This document shows positions 19,007-28,770 of a stretch of DNA of 64,000 nucleotides, piece by piece. The stretch covers positions 186,001 through 250,000 of the forward strand of contig NZ_QMKJ01000002.1 in assembly GCF_003290085.1 (NCBI RefSeq), in the 5' to 3' direction. The first letter of the stretch is position 1, and each line of letters starts with the position of its first letter. The notes under the pieces are model-generated. The model saw nothing but the letters and a program-made list of their open reading frames with translations. It was not told the origin of the DNA and made no database searches. Source of the stretch: Aliidiomarina sp. B3213. GTDB lineage: Bacteria; Pseudomonadota; Gammaproteobacteria; Enterobacterales; Alteromonadaceae. The position numbers and the translations under genes are program-made.

Positions 19007-20038
19007 TCACAAGCCAAACTGTTCGCGGATCATTTGCATCGCATCGCTGTTCATAATGCGCTTCAACTTGTTCGCATACTCTGGGTCGGTGGCATAACCT
19101 GCGTCCTGCAAACCTTCCACAAATCGAATTGCGTCACGCCCTGCTTCCAACGCCTGTTCATAGCGCGGGTTACTCTGTAGGAAGTTGACGTAATCTCTAA
19201 AGCTTTCCGCAACCGACTGATAAGCTCTAAACTGAGCCTGCTCAGAACGAGCAACCGTTCCATCGAATTCAACGGTTCTTGTCGCGGCACGATCACCGTC
19301 CCAACTGCGATCAGCTTTGATATTAAATACGTTATTACTCGATTCACCGTCTGAGCGAGGGACAACATATCTTCCCCATCCAGTCTCTAGCGCAGCTTGA
19401 GCTAATACTGGTAAAGCCGAAATATTTGCCTCGTCAGCTGCTTGCTGTGCATACGGAGCAAGGCGTTCTAAAAACGCTACAGGATCTCCTGCCTGCCAAG
19501 CGTCGCCATTTTCAGTTAGACGAAGTGAAGACACACGAGCAGGTGTCGGTTCATCTTGGTCATAACGCTCAACATAATTACTTCTTTCATTCTGGTTGCT
19601 TTGCATCGGTGCTGGGCTATTAGCGAACTGTCGAGTTCGCGCTAACTGCTCACCGAATGAAGCCGTTGGCAGTAATTCCGCTGGGGTGTACTGGTCATTA
19701 CCTTGCGGACTTAACTGTTGCACAATCAAGTCAGCAAGCCCTAAGCTTCCTGATTGCGAGAGCTCTACCGCCATTTGCTGATCCTGCATATCCTGGTAGA
19801 ACTTGGTGTACTGCGTGTTCAGAGGGTTACCTTCGGCAAATACTTCATTTGCCGAACGCATGCTCGATAATAGTTGATTCATGAATATCGATTCAAAGTG
19901 CTTTGCGGCCTCGCGTAATGCGCTCTGATCGTTTTGATTATTCAAACCACGGCTACGAAGCGAATCAAGTCCTTGCAAGTCGTGCACAAAACCTGCGCGC
20001 GCCTGCTCTAAGGTATGATTCGAAAGATTGTCGTTCAT
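19007..20038 (-). CDS. flgJ: Flagellar rod assembly protein with peptidoglycan hydrolase domain
   Basis: FlgJ caps the growing rod and opens the cell wall for it. The 343-residue protein has both parts: an N-terminal rod-binding domain (FESIFMNQLLSSMRSANE, about residues 45-100) and a C-terminal glucosaminidase domain from about residue 180 (QAALETGWGRYV, SNNVFNIKADRSW). The Glu in ALETGWG is the catalytic residue expected for this family. It lies between flgI and flgK as usual. Confidence 0.94.
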   Translation of the reverse strand: MNDNLSNHTLEQARAGFVHDLQGLDSLRSRGLNNQNDQSALREAAKHFESIFMNQLLSSMRSANEVFAEGNPLNTQYTKFYQDMQDQQMAVELSQSGSLGLADLIVQQLSPQGNDQYTPAELLPTASFGEQLARTRQFANSPAPMQSNQNERSNYVERYDQDEPTPARVSSLRLTENGDAWQAGDPVAFLERLAPYAQQAADEANISALPVLAQAALETGWGRYVVPRSDGESSNNVFNIKADRSWDGDRAATRTVEFDGTVARSEQAQFRAYQSVAESFRDYVNFLQSNPRYEQALEAGRDAIRFVEGLQDAGYATDPEYANKLKRIMNSDAMQMIREQFGL

Positions 20039-20065
20039 AGCATGGTCTCCACGAATATATCGCGA

Positions 20066-21190
20066 TTAAATAATGATTAGCTCGCCGTCGATAGCGCCAG
20101 CTTGCTTCAGTGCTTCGAGCACGGCAATAATGTCGCCTGGAGCGGCACCAATCATGTTGATGGCATTAATAAGTTCATTCATAGACACGCCTGGGTCGAA
20201 CCTAAACATGCGAGCATCTTCTTGCTCTACGATAATTTGCGAGTCTGGTGTTACCACTGTCTCACCTTCGCCAAATGGCTCAGGTTGGCTAACATCAAAG
20301 TCTTCAGTAATGGTGACTTGCAAGTTCCCATGGGCCACTGCAGCAGGATGTAAGCGAACGTTCTGACCGACAACAATGGTTCCTGTTCGGCTATTCACAA
20401 CAATGCGCGCTGGTGCTTCACCTTGCTCCACCTGAATATTTTCAAGTGTCGACAAGTAGCTCACGCGTTGGCCAGGATCTCTTGGGGCAATAACGCGCAC
20501 AGAAGCGGCGTCTACTGGAACAGCACTTTCTGGCCCAATTAAACCGTTAATCGCCTCTGCCATATAACGGGCAGTAGTGAAGTCAGGACGATTCAAATTA
20601 AAGGTGATGTAATCTGTGTGCGCGAAGCCAGTTTCTACTTCTCGCTCGACAATGGCACCATTAGGAATGCGGCCCACAGTAGGCGTGTTAATCACAATAC
20701 TTGAACCATCTAAGCCCTGAGCACCAAAACCTCCAACCACAAGGTTGCCTTGTGCAACAGCATAAATTTCGCCATTAGCACCTTTTAGGTAGGTTTGTAA
20801 TAACGTACCGCCTGCCAAACTTTCGGCGTCACCTACAGAAGACACAGTAATGTCTATCTGCTGACCTGGCTTAGCAAATGCAGGAAGTTCTGCATGCACA
20901 GCTACAGCTGCAACATTGTTTATTTGTGGTCGTTGGTCTGCAGGAAGGTTAATACCAAAGTTCCCAAGCATGGTCCTAAATGACTGGTCGGTAAACGGGG
21001 TTCGTTCGCCTGTACCTGGTAAGCCAACCACTAAGCCATAACCTAATAACTGGTTCGGGCGCACCCCTGCTACCGTAGCAATGTCTTTGATTCTTTGAGC
21101 TTGAGCCAAAGGCGTAATTACGCTAGAGGCTAAGAGCAGCAATGCCAATAGTCCTGCTTGCTTTTTTAGTTTGCGCATATAATTCAACAT
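20066..21190 (-). CDS. flgI: Flagellar P-ring protein
   Basis: FlgI builds the ring around the rod in the peptidoglycan layer. The protein has a cleavable signal peptide ([18 protein letters not shown]) followed by the mature start [30 protein letters not shown] region, which is diagnostic. The ATG at 21190 is favoured because AAGAGGG lies nine bases upstream and it places the signal peptide at the N-terminus; a start at 21226 would add twelve residues and overlap flgH. This gives 374 residues, normal for FlgI. Confidence 0.94.
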   Translation of the reverse strand: MLNYMRKLKKQAGLLALLLLASSVITPLAQAQRIKDIATVAGVRPNQLLGYGLVVGLPGTGERTPFTDQSFRTMLGNFGINLPADQRPQINNVAAVAVHAELPAFAKPGQQIDITVSSVGDAESLAGGTLLQTYLKGANGEIYAVAQGNLVVGGFGAQGLDGSSIVINTPTVGRIPNGAIVEREVETGFAHTDYITFNLNRPDFTTARYMAEAINGLIGPESAVPVDAASVRVIAPRDPGQRVSYLSTLENIQVEQGEAPARIVVNSRTGTIVVGQNVRLHPAAVAHGNLQVTITEDFDVSQPEPFGEGETVVTPDSQIIVEQEDARMFRFDPGVSMNELINAINMIGAAPGDIIAVLEALKQAGAIDGELIII

Positions 21191-21203
21191 CGTTACAGCC
21201 CTC

Positions 21204-21887
21204 TTAGAATGGCCACCAAGGGCCATTAAAGAAACGGGTTAACCAGCCTTGACGCTGATTGTCTGCCAAACTACCCGTTCCTGAATATTCAATGCGTGCA
21301 TTCGCAACTCGATTAGAAAGCACTGTATTTTCCGAGCTCACGTCTTGCGGACGAATAATGCCGGTTAGGCGAATATATTCTTCACCGTTGTTCAGCGTCA
21401 GCCACTTCTCACCACGCACAATAAGGTTTCCATTCGGTAATACGCGTATCACCGTTACGGTAATGTCACCCTCTAATGTATTGCTTTGGTCTGCCGAAGA
21501 ATCGCCTTCAAAACTGCTACTGCCATCTAATGAAGCAGACAACGAATAGTCACGGAAAGTAAGTTCTTGGCCGGCAATCGTTGGTGTAGGCAGGTTAACG
21601 TTCGTCGCACGCGCTAAGTCCGTCGTTGCACTTTTAGAGGCAGACGTAGATTCTTGCAGTTGCACGGTAATAATGTCGCCGATGTCTCTGGCTTTAATGT
21701 CAGAGTACAAGCTGTTTTCAGGACCATTAAACAAAGAGCCATTGGGTGTCGCCGGCTCGACCACAGGCTCCGGGTTTGCCGGAGCATAATACGGGTCGTC
21801 AGGCATAGGTCGTGGCTGCGGTGAACTTGCACAAGCCAGCAACGACATTGCTAAGCAACACGCTGACATCAATTTAAGTATACGCAT
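21204..21887 (-). CDS. flgH: Flagellar L-ring lipoprotein
   Basis: FlgH forms the outer-membrane ring of the flagellar bushing. The 227-residue protein begins with a lipoprotein signal ending in SLLAC, so Cys19 is the expected lipidated residue. Conserved segments [20 protein letters not shown] and [20 protein letters not shown] are present. The ATG at 21887 has GAGG upstream and leaves a 16-base gap after flgG; the longer frame would overlap flgG. Confidence 0.94.
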   Translation of the reverse strand: MRILKLMSACCLAMSLLACASSPQPRPMPDDPYYAPANPEPVVEPATPNGSLFNGPENSLYSDIKARDIGDIITVQLQESTSASKSATTDLARATNVNLPTPTIAGQELTFRDYSLSASLDGSSSFEGDSSADQSNTLEGDITVTVIRVLPNGNLIVRGEKWLTLNNGEEYIRLTGIIRPQDVSSENTVLSNRVANARIEYSGTGSLADNQRQGWLTRFFNGPWWPF

Positions 21888-21903
21888 CACAACCTCACTC
21901 AAC

Positions 21904-22692
21904 TTATAGCTGCTGAACTGCAAAGCCAATCATCTGGTCGACAGACGAGATTACTTTCGAGTTCATCTCATACACACGCTGCGACTCAATCAGATTAACC
22001 AGCTCTTCAGTTACATTTACATTCGACGTTTCGAGCGCACCTTGAGTGATACTACCCATACCATCTACACCTGGAATACCTTGTAGTGGAGCGCCACTAG
22101 AAGCCGTTTCTTTGAATAGGTTTTCACCCATAGGCTCTAAACCAGCTGGGTTAATAAATGAGGCCATATTAATTTGCCCCACAACCTGGTTACCGGCTTG
22201 TCCTGGCAATGTCACAGACACCTCACCGTCGCGGCTCACCGTTAGTGAAAGCGCATCTTCAGGCACGTTAATCGCGGGGTTCAAAGGATAACCCGCACCA
22301 GGGGTTACTATTTGGCCTTCATCGTTCAACGAGAATTGACCGTTACGGGTATATGAAATACTTCCGTCTGGCATTAAGATTTCAAAGAATCCTTTGCCGT
22401 TGATCATCATGTCCAGCGAGTTTTCAGTCGTAATCATATTGCCCTGACTGAAGTTCTTCTGCGTAGACACAACACGAGTACCCGCACCTAGCATCAAGCC
22501 AGAAGGTAATTCGGTGTCTTGTGTAGACTGGCCACCTGGCTGGTTAATGTTTTGGTACAGCAAGTCTTCGAAAATAGCTCGACTTTTCTTAAAGCCAATC
22601 GTACTTGCGTTCGCAAGGTTGTTTGACGTTACAGAAATGTCGCGTTGCTGTGCGTCAAGTCCTGTTTTACTGATCCATAATGCGGAATGCAT
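21904..22692 (-). CDS. flgG: Flagellar distal rod protein
   Basis: FlgG forms the distal rod. The 262-residue protein starts MHSALWISKTGLDAQQRDI and has the rod-family signature SNNLANASTIGFKKSRA. It ends with the conserved C-terminal helix (ELVNLIESQRVYEMNSKVI). Size is exactly typical. It follows flgF and precedes flgH in the conserved order. Confidence 0.96.
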   Translation of the reverse strand: MHSALWISKTGLDAQQRDISVTSNNLANASTIGFKKSRAIFEDLLYQNINQPGGQSTQDTELPSGLMLGAGTRVVSTQKNFSQGNMITTENSLDMMINGKGFFEILMPDGSISYTRNGQFSLNDEGQIVTPGAGYPLNPAINVPEDALSLTVSRDGEVSVTLPGQAGNQVVGQINMASFINPAGLEPMGENLFKETASSGAPLQGIPGVDGMGSITQGALETSNVNVTEELVNLIESQRVYEMNSKVISSVDQMIGFAVQQL

Positions 22693-22742
22693 AGTCCACC
22701 TCCGTCCTCGAATATCATGCGTAATTGTGCAATCAATTCAGG

Positions 22743-23486
22743 TTAGAAAATTCTCATCAATTGCTCAGAACGTTGGTCATTCTCTTGAGCGGTTTTCATC
22801 ATTTTCACGTTGATTTCGTAGTTACGTTGCAACGAAATCATGTTTGTCATTTCCTCAATGGCGTTCACATTACTGCTCTCTATGGCGCCTTGCTCAATGC
22901 GAACAGTGCCGTCTGCAGGTGAAAGGCCACCGTCTTTCATTCGAAATAAACCGTCTTGCAACTTTTCTAAGTCACGGTTTACGGGATTAACCAACTTAAT
23001 GCGGTCTACCGTTTCGATAACGTTTTCTGGCGCACCCTCTGGTCGAACAGATATCGTTCCGTCGTTACCAATAAATAACCCTGCGATAGGAACCGGTACA
23101 AAAATAGGACCATTTTCACCTAACACTGGTTGGCCGCTGCTAGTTTGCAGCATGCCGTTGGCGTCCATTTGCAAATTACCATTACGGGTATACGCTTCGT
23201 TCCCGTTGGCATCTGAAACCGCTAACCAACCCGGTCCACTAACTGCCACATCTAAGGCTCGGCCGGTAGTTCGGAATGCTCCATCGGCAAAGTTTTGCCC
23301 TGGTCGCTCGGTCATAGAAAACACGCGAGTGGGCAAGCCCTCGTTATAAGCCTGCATTGCACGCGCTTGTTGCAAATCTGCTTTAAAGCCCGTGGTATTG
23401 GCATTTGCTAGGTTGTTTGCACGCAAAGCAATGCCATTCATATTCTCTTTGGCACCGCTCATAGCGATATATAGCAAGTCATCCAT
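22743..23486 (-). CDS. flgF: Flagellar proximal rod protein
   Basis: FlgF is a proximal rod subunit. The 247-residue protein begins MDDLLYIAMSGAKENMNGIA and contains ANNLANANTTGFKADL, the rod/hook family signature, with a C-terminal helix (EEMTNMISLQRNYEINVKMM). It is the first gene of a second flg transcription unit: a sigma-54 promoter lies at 23549-23564 and the terminator of the flgB-flgE unit lies just upstream of that. Confidence 0.95.
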   Translation of the reverse strand: MDDLLYIAMSGAKENMNGIALRANNLANANTTGFKADLQQARAMQAYNEGLPTRVFSMTERPGQNFADGAFRTTGRALDVAVSGPGWLAVSDANGNEAYTRNGNLQMDANGMLQTSSGQPVLGENGPIFVPVPIAGLFIGNDGTISVRPEGAPENVIETVDRIKLVNPVNRDLEKLQDGLFRMKDGGLSPADGTVRIEQGAIESSNVNAIEEMTNMISLQRNYEINVKMMKTAQENDQRSEQLMRIF

Positions 23487-23548
23487 ACCTAAGTCCTCGA
23501 CGAAAATTTGTCACTTTCCGCAAAAAAGAATGCGGCTAACAAATAAAA

Positions 23549-23564
23549 TGCACAAAACATGCCA
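23549..23564 (-). promoter_or_regulatory. Sigma-54 promoter of flgFGHIJKL
   Basis: On the minus strand TGGCATGTTTTGTGCA has exact GG-N10-GC spacing and a good -24 element. It lies about 65 bases before flgF and after the flgE terminator, so it starts a separate unit running to the flgL terminator. Confidence 0.72.
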
Positions 23565-23603
23565 GAAATAGAAAGATGAGCGAAAATGAGGGGGATAAAA
23601 AAA

Positions 23604-23624
23604 ACGCGCGGCCAAGCCGCGCGT
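23604..23624 (-). terminator. Terminator after flgE
   Basis: ACGCGCGGC and GCCGCGCGT pair perfectly across a 3-base loop, followed on the minus strand by a run of eight T. It ends the flgBCDE unit. Confidence 0.9.
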
Positions 23625-23648
23625 CGCAGTGCTATCACTGCTGAAACA

Positions 23649-24980
23649 TTAACGAACCTGAAGTACGGTTTGTTGTAACTGAGAATTTACTTCTAGTGCA
23701 CGTGAGTTAGCCTGGAAGTTCTTCTGCGCAATAATCATGTCCACAAGTTCTTGGGTCAGATTTACATTAGAATTCTCCAGAGCTGAAGACTCAATAGCAC
23801 CATAAACACCGCTATTCGCTTCACCGGCAATTGCTGTACCTGAATCAAGCGTTTCACGCCATTTCGTACTACCAATTTGCTCTAAACCTTGCTCGTTCGC
23901 GAAGTTAACCAAAGCAACACGACCTAAGAACTGAGTGTCACCGTTTGAATACGCGGCAGCAATCTGGCCAGACGCATCAACTTCAACACTCGTTAAGCGA
24001 CCCACAGTAGTACCGTCTTGGTCTAAGCTAGTTACTTCGAAGTTTGAAGCATACTGTGAAGGAACAGTTGTACCCGTTTCATTCTGGAAATTAATTTGAA
24101 TGTTTTGGCTGGTGTCCGCACCATTCGCTAACAACGCTGGTGTCATATCAAAGTCGACCGGCGGGAACGAAACCGCAGGCGGTGTAATTACAGGGTTACC
24201 GCTGGCATCAAAGGTAATACGTGTACCCACGTTACCTGCAGCACTGGTCGCACTTGGATCAGGTGTATTTAAGTCAACTTGCTGACCGTCAAATGTAGCG
24301 TATACATCCCATGTATTCGGGTCACGCTTCACAAAGTACATATTCACAATGTGAGATTCACCTAATGAATCGTACACAGTAGTTGAAGTTGACGAGTGAT
24401 ATGTAGACGGTACCGAAGGATCGAAGTTAGACGCACCTGGTGCAGTTTCCACGATAGGTGTTACACGAGCATCCACGTTCATTGCAGTATAAATGTTGCT
24501 TGTTTCACTAGGTGCACCTGCAACATCTGGAATACGTACTGGCTGCATCGTACTTACTGCAACAGATGTTGTATCACCAGAACGGCGGTCTACTGGGAAT
24601 GTTTGCAGGAAGTTACCTTCGTTATCCACAATAAAATTGTTTGGATTCAGTTTAAAGTTACCTGCACGCGTATATGAAAGGTCTTGCGAAGTAATGCTAG
24701 GAGATGTCGCAAAAAATCCATTACCTTTAATCGCCATATCTAGCGCATTCTCGGTAAAATTTAACGTACCTTGAGCGAACTGTTGTGCTACCTGAGAGGT
24801 TAATGCACCGTCACCTGCTTTAGTACGGTTGTTCGAGAAAATTGACGACGCATAAACGTCAGCAAATTCCGCGCGAGACTGTTTAAAGCCCGTTGTTTTT
24901 ACGTTCGCGATATTGTTCGCCGTTACGTCTAAGTCTTTCTGTGACGCGGCCATACCACTTAATGCAATATTAAAAGACAT
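23649..24980 (-). CDS. flgE: Flagellar hook protein
   Basis: FlgE polymerises into the hook that joins rod and filament. The 443-residue protein begins MSFNIALSGMAASQKDLDVT and carries TANNIANVKTTGFKQSRAEF, then the conserved C-terminal end (ELVDMIIAQKNFQANSRALE). Length is normal for a marine gammaproteobacterial hook protein. It is the last gene of the flgBCDE unit and a strong terminator follows. Confidence 0.96.
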   Translation of the reverse strand: MSFNIALSGMAASQKDLDVTANNIANVKTTGFKQSRAEFADVYASSIFSNNRTKAGDGALTSQVAQQFAQGTLNFTENALDMAIKGNGFFATSPSITSQDLSYTRAGNFKLNPNNFIVDNEGNFLQTFPVDRRSGDTTSVAVSTMQPVRIPDVAGAPSETSNIYTAMNVDARVTPIVETAPGASNFDPSVPSTYHSSTSTTVYDSLGESHIVNMYFVKRDPNTWDVYATFDGQQVDLNTPDPSATSAAGNVGTRITFDASGNPVITPPAVSFPPVDFDMTPALLANGADTSQNIQINFQNETGTTVPSQYASNFEVTSLDQDGTTVGRLTSVEVDASGQIAAAYSNGDTQFLGRVALVNFANEQGLEQIGSTKWRETLDSGTAIAGEANSGVYGAIESSALENSNVNLTQELVDMIIAQKNFQANSRALEVNSQLQQTVLQVR

Positions 24981-25008
24981 AAATCACCTCTTCTCTCTCG
25001 CGGAAGCT

Positions 25009-25695
25009 TTAGCCGCCGCTCGTAATTTGAATCACGTCTCTTAAATCAACGCGACCAATCGATTCTAAATTCAGGACAACGCCTTGGGCGCCACCCATGC
25101 TGACACTTTCAACAAACGCATAAGAAAGCGCTGGAAGTGCTTCCGCTTGTTCACCCATGCGTCCAGAAGCTTCAATGACATAATCGCCATTTGGCGCTTT
25201 CGAGCCGTCAGGTAAAGTACCGTCCCATTCAAACGTGTGCTGACCCTGTGGCATTTGTCCCATATTGACCGTGTGTACTACTTCGCCTACTTCATTTTTA
25301 ATGCGAACGGTTACGTCTTGGCCGGTTTGTGGCAAAGAAACAATGCCCTCTACCGGTTTTTCACCGTCAAAGTAAGCTACATCGGAAGGAATCAAGACTT
25401 TCTGGCCTACTAAGCCTGAAGCCTGTAGTGCTTGATTCGACGTCATGCTCTCGGCAAAACCTCTGAATTCATCTGTAAGCTGAGTAATACCTTCAGCCAT
25501 TGTGAAGTTCGTCATTTGCGCGATCATTTGATCGTTCTCTACGGGCTTCGTAGGATCTTGTTGCGCCATTTGCGACGTCAATAGCTTAAAAAAGTCTTCC
25601 TGGGAAAGCTTTTGGTCATTCGGATTAGCCGCTTGTGCGGTATCCTGCTCTCTCCAGTACAGCGACTCTACTGCAGCGTTCGATACATTATTCAT
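25009..25695 (-). CDS. flgD: Flagellar hook assembly (hook cap) protein
   Basis: FlgD caps the growing hook. The 228-residue protein has the conserved N-terminal segment SQEDFFKLLTSQMAQQDPTK and the FlgD Ig-like and Tudor-like regions later (VRIKNEVGEVVHTVNMGQ, then GTLPDGSKAPNGDYVIEASG). Size and position between flgC and flgE are as expected. Confidence 0.95.
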   Translation of the reverse strand: MNNVSNAAVESLYWREQDTAQAANPNDQKLSQEDFFKLLTSQMAQQDPTKPVENDQMIAQMTNFTMAEGITQLTDEFRGFAESMTSNQALQASGLVGQKVLIPSDVAYFDGEKPVEGIVSLPQTGQDVTVRIKNEVGEVVHTVNMGQMPQGQHTFEWDGTLPDGSKAPNGDYVIEASGRMGEQAEALPALSYAFVESVSMGGAQGVVLNLESIGRVDLRDVIQITSGG

Positions 25696-25715
25696 CGGTT
25701 TTACTCCGCTTTAGA

Positions 25716-26162
25716 CTATGCTCTCTGACCCATGCGAAGTGTGCGGCTTAATAACTGCTTTGCGGTATCCGCTAGCTGCACATTGGTTTGGTAAGAACGC
25801 GAAGCAGACATCATGTTCGCCATTTCTTCCATCACATTCACATTAGGCTTATATATATATCCGTTGTTGTCAGCCATCGGGTGGTTTGGTGAATATTCCA
25901 TAACCAGTGGTTTCTGACTTTCAACAATTCCCAGTACCTGAACACCCATGCCGCCAGAATTTGCCATGCTTCCCTGACCAGGTTGGCCGTTTAAAGCTTG
26001 TTGCAACTGAGGCGCGAATACAGGATGACGTGCGCGATAAGTTTCACCTGCTGAGCTACTTACCGAGTTTGCATTCGCCAAGTTACTCGCCGTGGTATTT
26101 AAACGAACGCTTTGTGCACTCATTGCAGTGCCCGCTATGTCTAATACGTTATAAATACTCAT
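25716..26162 (-). CDS. flgC: Flagellar basal-body rod protein FlgC
   Basis: FlgC is a proximal rod subunit. The 148-residue protein begins MSIYNVLDIAGTAMSAQSVR with the rod signature TTASNLANANSV, and ends with EEMANMMSASRSYQTNVQL. Its start lies two bases after the flgB stop, showing tight coupling. Confidence 0.95.
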   Translation of the reverse strand: MSIYNVLDIAGTAMSAQSVRLNTTASNLANANSVSSSAGETYRARHPVFAPQLQQALNGQPGQGSMANSGGMGVQVLGIVESQKPLVMEYSPNHPMADNNGYIYKPNVNVMEEMANMMSASRSYQTNVQLADTAKQLLSRTLRMGQRA

Positions 26163-26164
26163 CG

Positions 26165-26560
26165 TTATTGTCCTCCTAGCGCTTTCTTGACCCCAGATAC
26201 TCGACTGTTTAGGAATTCAAGACTCGCTTGGTACTCTAATGCATTTCGTAGATACAAGTTTCGTTCCACCTGTACATCGACGGTGTTACCATCACCCGTA
26301 TCTGGTTGATTTGGAACACGAAATTTCTCACCTTCAGGGCTTCTTAGTGTCACAGTGAAGTGTCTTTCGTGGGTTTGATTCAAGGAGAAGTCTTGCCGCT
26401 GTTGCGCGTTTGCCAGGGCAGTTCGAAAGTCAATATCTCGAGCTTTATAGCCTGGAGTGTCTGCGTTAGCGATATTACTAGCCAATACTTCCGCTCGCCG
26501 CTCTCTTACTAAAAGAGCGTCAGGATGTATACCTAGCGCGTTATTCATATTGATCGACAT
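26165..26560 (-). CDS. flgB: Flagellar basal-body rod protein FlgB
   Basis: FlgB is the most proximal of the rod subunits. The 131-residue protein has the N-terminal rod signature [18 protein letters not shown] and the C-terminal [18 protein letters not shown]. It is first in the flgBCDE unit and is preceded by a GGAGACAAATTT leader and a sigma-54 promoter (26595-26609). Confidence 0.95.
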   Translation of the reverse strand: MSINMNNALGIHPDALLVRERRAEVLASNIANADTPGYKARDIDFRTALANAQQRQDFSLNQTHERHFTVTLRSPEGEKFRVPNQPDTGDGNTVDVQVERNLYLRNALEYQASLEFLNSRVSGVKKALGGQ

Positions 26561-26594
26561 AAATTTGTCTCCTATGTAGCTACAGGAGATAAGA

Positions 26595-26609
26595 GCAATA
26601 TTTATGCCA
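26595..26609 (-). promoter_or_regulatory. Sigma-54 promoter of flgBCDE
   Basis: On the minus strand TGGCATAAATATTGC has exact GG-N10-GC spacing with an intact TTGC -12 element. It lies about 35 bases before the flgB ATG, with a CGGCAA dyad some 55 bases further upstream. Confidence 0.78.
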
Positions 26610-26661
26610 AGTTATGCACGTAAAATGTATTTTAGAAGGGAGAGATGTCTTCGCCGCAAAG

Positions 26662-26676
26662 CGGCAAACCTTGCCG
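26662..26676. promoter_or_regulatory. CGGCAA/TTGCCG dyad upstream of flgB
   Basis: CGGCAAACCTTGCCG is the same dyad found in the flagellin gaps, here about 55 bases upstream of a sigma-54 promoter. This is the placement expected of an enhancer-binding protein site such as FlrC. Confidence 0.55.
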
Positions 26677-26704
26677 CTTATTACCGGTTAGCAGAGTACA
26701 ACGG

Positions 26705-27547
26705 TTAGGTTTTGCGGCGATACAAAATACCGGGGTTGCAACGAATCATTTCAAAGTCCTCATTAAGACCAGATATAGATTCAGATGCCCCAAGCATCAA
26801 ATAGCCGTGAGGCTGCAAAGAAGAACGAATTTGCGTAAGAATTTTCTTTTTATTCTCAGGTGAGAAGTAAATAAGTACATTACGACAAAACACGATATCG
26901 AATTTTCCTAACAACGTGTAACTGTCGAGTAGATTCAAATGCCTAAAAGACACCATTTTGGTGACTTCTGCTTTCACACGCATTTTTTTGTCGTCGGCAG
27001 GCTCAAAGAAACGCTTTTGTCGTTCAGGCGTTAACCCCCTTGCGAGCGCTAACCCGTCGTACTCGGCTTTCTTCGACTGCTCCAACACCTTATTGGAAAT
27101 GTCTGTACCCACGATATCTAGCCCTTGGGTTAAATGCCCTGGGTTTTTACTCTTGTATTCAAGAAAGCTCATGCCAATGGAATACGCTTCTTGACCAGAC
27201 GACGATGCAGCAGACCATATTCTTAAAGGTCGCTTTAAGTCTTTAAAATCTGGAAATATTCGATTCTTGAGAAGCTCAAACGGGTAAACATCTCTGAACC
27301 AGAGCGTTTCGTTCGTAGTCATCGCGTCGAGTACAGCCGAACGCAGAGCGCGCTCACTGAATTGCATCGACTTTTTAACGAGCTCAGAAAGTGAGTCAAT
27401 ATTAAATTGATTCATTAACGGAGCTAGTCGACTTTTAACCAAGTAGAGCTTGTTCTCACCAAGCACGATACCGCACTGATGTTCCAAGAATTCTCGAAAT
27501 TGGTCGTATTCGGTATTTCCTAATTCGCGATTCGACACGTACTGCAA
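26705..27547 (-). CDS. cheR: Chemotaxis protein methyltransferase
   Basis: CheR methylates glutamates of chemoreceptors using S-adenosylmethionine. The 280-residue protein has an N-terminal helical domain and the methyltransferase core: TNETLWFRD, the SAM-binding IWSAASSSGQEAYSIGM, GTDIS, and FCRNVLIYF. Length is normal. It lies 15 bases after cheV, and this cheV-cheR pair next to flgB is the common arrangement in polar-flagellate gammaproteobacteria. Confidence 0.95.
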   Translation of the reverse strand: MQYVSNRELGNTEYDQFREFLEHQCGIVLGENKLYLVKSRLAPLMNQFNIDSLSELVKKSMQFSERALRSAVLDAMTTNETLWFRDVYPFELLKNRIFPDFKDLKRPLRIWSAASSSGQEAYSIGMSFLEYKSKNPGHLTQGLDIVGTDISNKVLEQSKKAEYDGLALARGLTPERQKRFFEPADDKKMRVKAEVTKMVSFRHLNLLDSYTLLGKFDIVFCRNVLIYFSPENKKKILTQIRSSLQPHGYLMLGASESISGLNEDFEMIRCNPGILYRRKT

Positions 27548-27562
27548 ACCAACCTATTTTGA

Positions 27563-28516
27563 TTATTCAGAGACCGCAGCTGCTTCCACTTCAGGGCCTA
27601 GCCAACGCTTAACGGCACCTGCGAGTTCATCAGGGTGAAATTTCGCAATGAAGTCATCCGCCCCAACTTTCTTTATCATCGCCTGATTAAACACGCCACT
27701 CAAGGAAGTATGCAAGATAATATGCATATTTTTAAGATCAGGGTCAGCTTTTACTTCTGCTGTTAAGGTATACCCGTCCATCTCCGGCATTTCAATATCT
27801 GAAACCATTAATGGTACAACTTGGCTAATGTCACCCCCAATTTCATCTGCTTTGCTGCGCAGCCAGGTAAGTGCCTCTTTCCCGTTTTTCATGGTTTCCA
27901 TCGGAATTCCTAACGGCTCTAGCGCCCGTTTTATCTGATTTCGGGCAACTGCTGAGTCGTCCGCGATAAGCAAGATAACCTTGCTCCAGTCGCGATCTCC
28001 GGTTGGCGCTGAGCGAAGCTCTTCGCTAATTTCGGTGTTGGCAGGTGAAATCTCCTCAAGGATTTTCTCGACGTCAATTATTTCTACCAACTCATTATCT
28101 ATTTCTGTAACCGCAGTTAAGTAGCTTGTTTTACCAGCGCCTTTCGGTGGTGGCATAACATCTTCCCACTTAATGTTCACTATTCGCTCTACACCTTCAA
28201 CCAAAAAGCCTTGGACCGACCGGTTGTATTCGGCGATTACAATAAAACGGTTCTGGATGTCTTCAATGCGCTTACCCGAGGTTGCCAAGCTTAAATCGAT
28301 AACCGAGATGGCTTGTCCGCGAATATGCGCAACACCGCGAATAAACTTATTGCTATGGGGCATTGCGGTGAGCTTAGGGCACTGCAGCACTTCTCTTACT
28401 TTAAACACGTTTATACCAAAGCGCTGACGACCATGAAGTCTAAATAGCAAAAGCTCCAGTCGGTTTTGCCCCACTAATTGAGTTCTTTGGTTTACAGAAT
28501 CAAGGATGCCAGCCAT
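27563..28516 (-). CDS. cheV: Chemotaxis coupling protein with receiver domain
   Basis: CheV is a CheW-like adaptor fused to a phosphorylatable receiver. The 317-residue protein has the CheW domain at about residues 20-160 and a receiver from about 180, with the phosphoacceptor Asp in VSDIEMPEMDG. The ATG at 28516 is chosen because GGAG lies six bases upstream. A GCCGATAA -10 element at 28562-28555 on the same strand has a poor -35 element, so a sigma-28 promoter is possible but weak. It is divergent from flgA. Confidence 0.92.
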   Translation of the reverse strand: MAGILDSVNQRTQLVGQNRLELLLFRLHGRQRFGINVFKVREVLQCPKLTAMPHSNKFIRGVAHIRGQAISVIDLSLATSGKRIEDIQNRFIVIAEYNRSVQGFLVEGVERIVNIKWEDVMPPPKGAGKTSYLTAVTEIDNELVEIIDVEKILEEISPANTEISEELRSAPTGDRDWSKVILLIADDSAVARNQIKRALEPLGIPMETMKNGKEALTWLRSKADEIGGDISQVVPLMVSDIEMPEMDGYTLTAEVKADPDLKNMHIILHTSLSGVFNQAMIKKVGADDFIAKFHPDELAGAVKRWLGPEVEAAAVSE

Positions 28517-28770
28517 GGTGTTCTCCATTTTTTGCAATTCACCGCGCCAAAATTTTATCGGCACAGCCTTTGCATTAATTCTTAGCAGAAATAAGTAAAT
28601 GTTTAATTTGCAGCAAAAAGTACCTTATTCATCGTCTTAAATGACGAAAACTTGACAGTAAGTTTCTTAGATTGGTGCTTTATCAGCCATCTCAGTCTGC
28701 ATTTCAAAGTATTTTACTTAGTGTAGTTCAAAGTTTGATTAATAAAACAGCATTATAGAGGATCGAGATC

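Noticed and set aside
28673-28687. GG-N10-GC pattern upstream of flgA
   Set aside because: Spacing fits sigma-54 but the -24 and -12 elements (TTGGTGC, CAGCC) match poorly, so it is not listed as a promoter.
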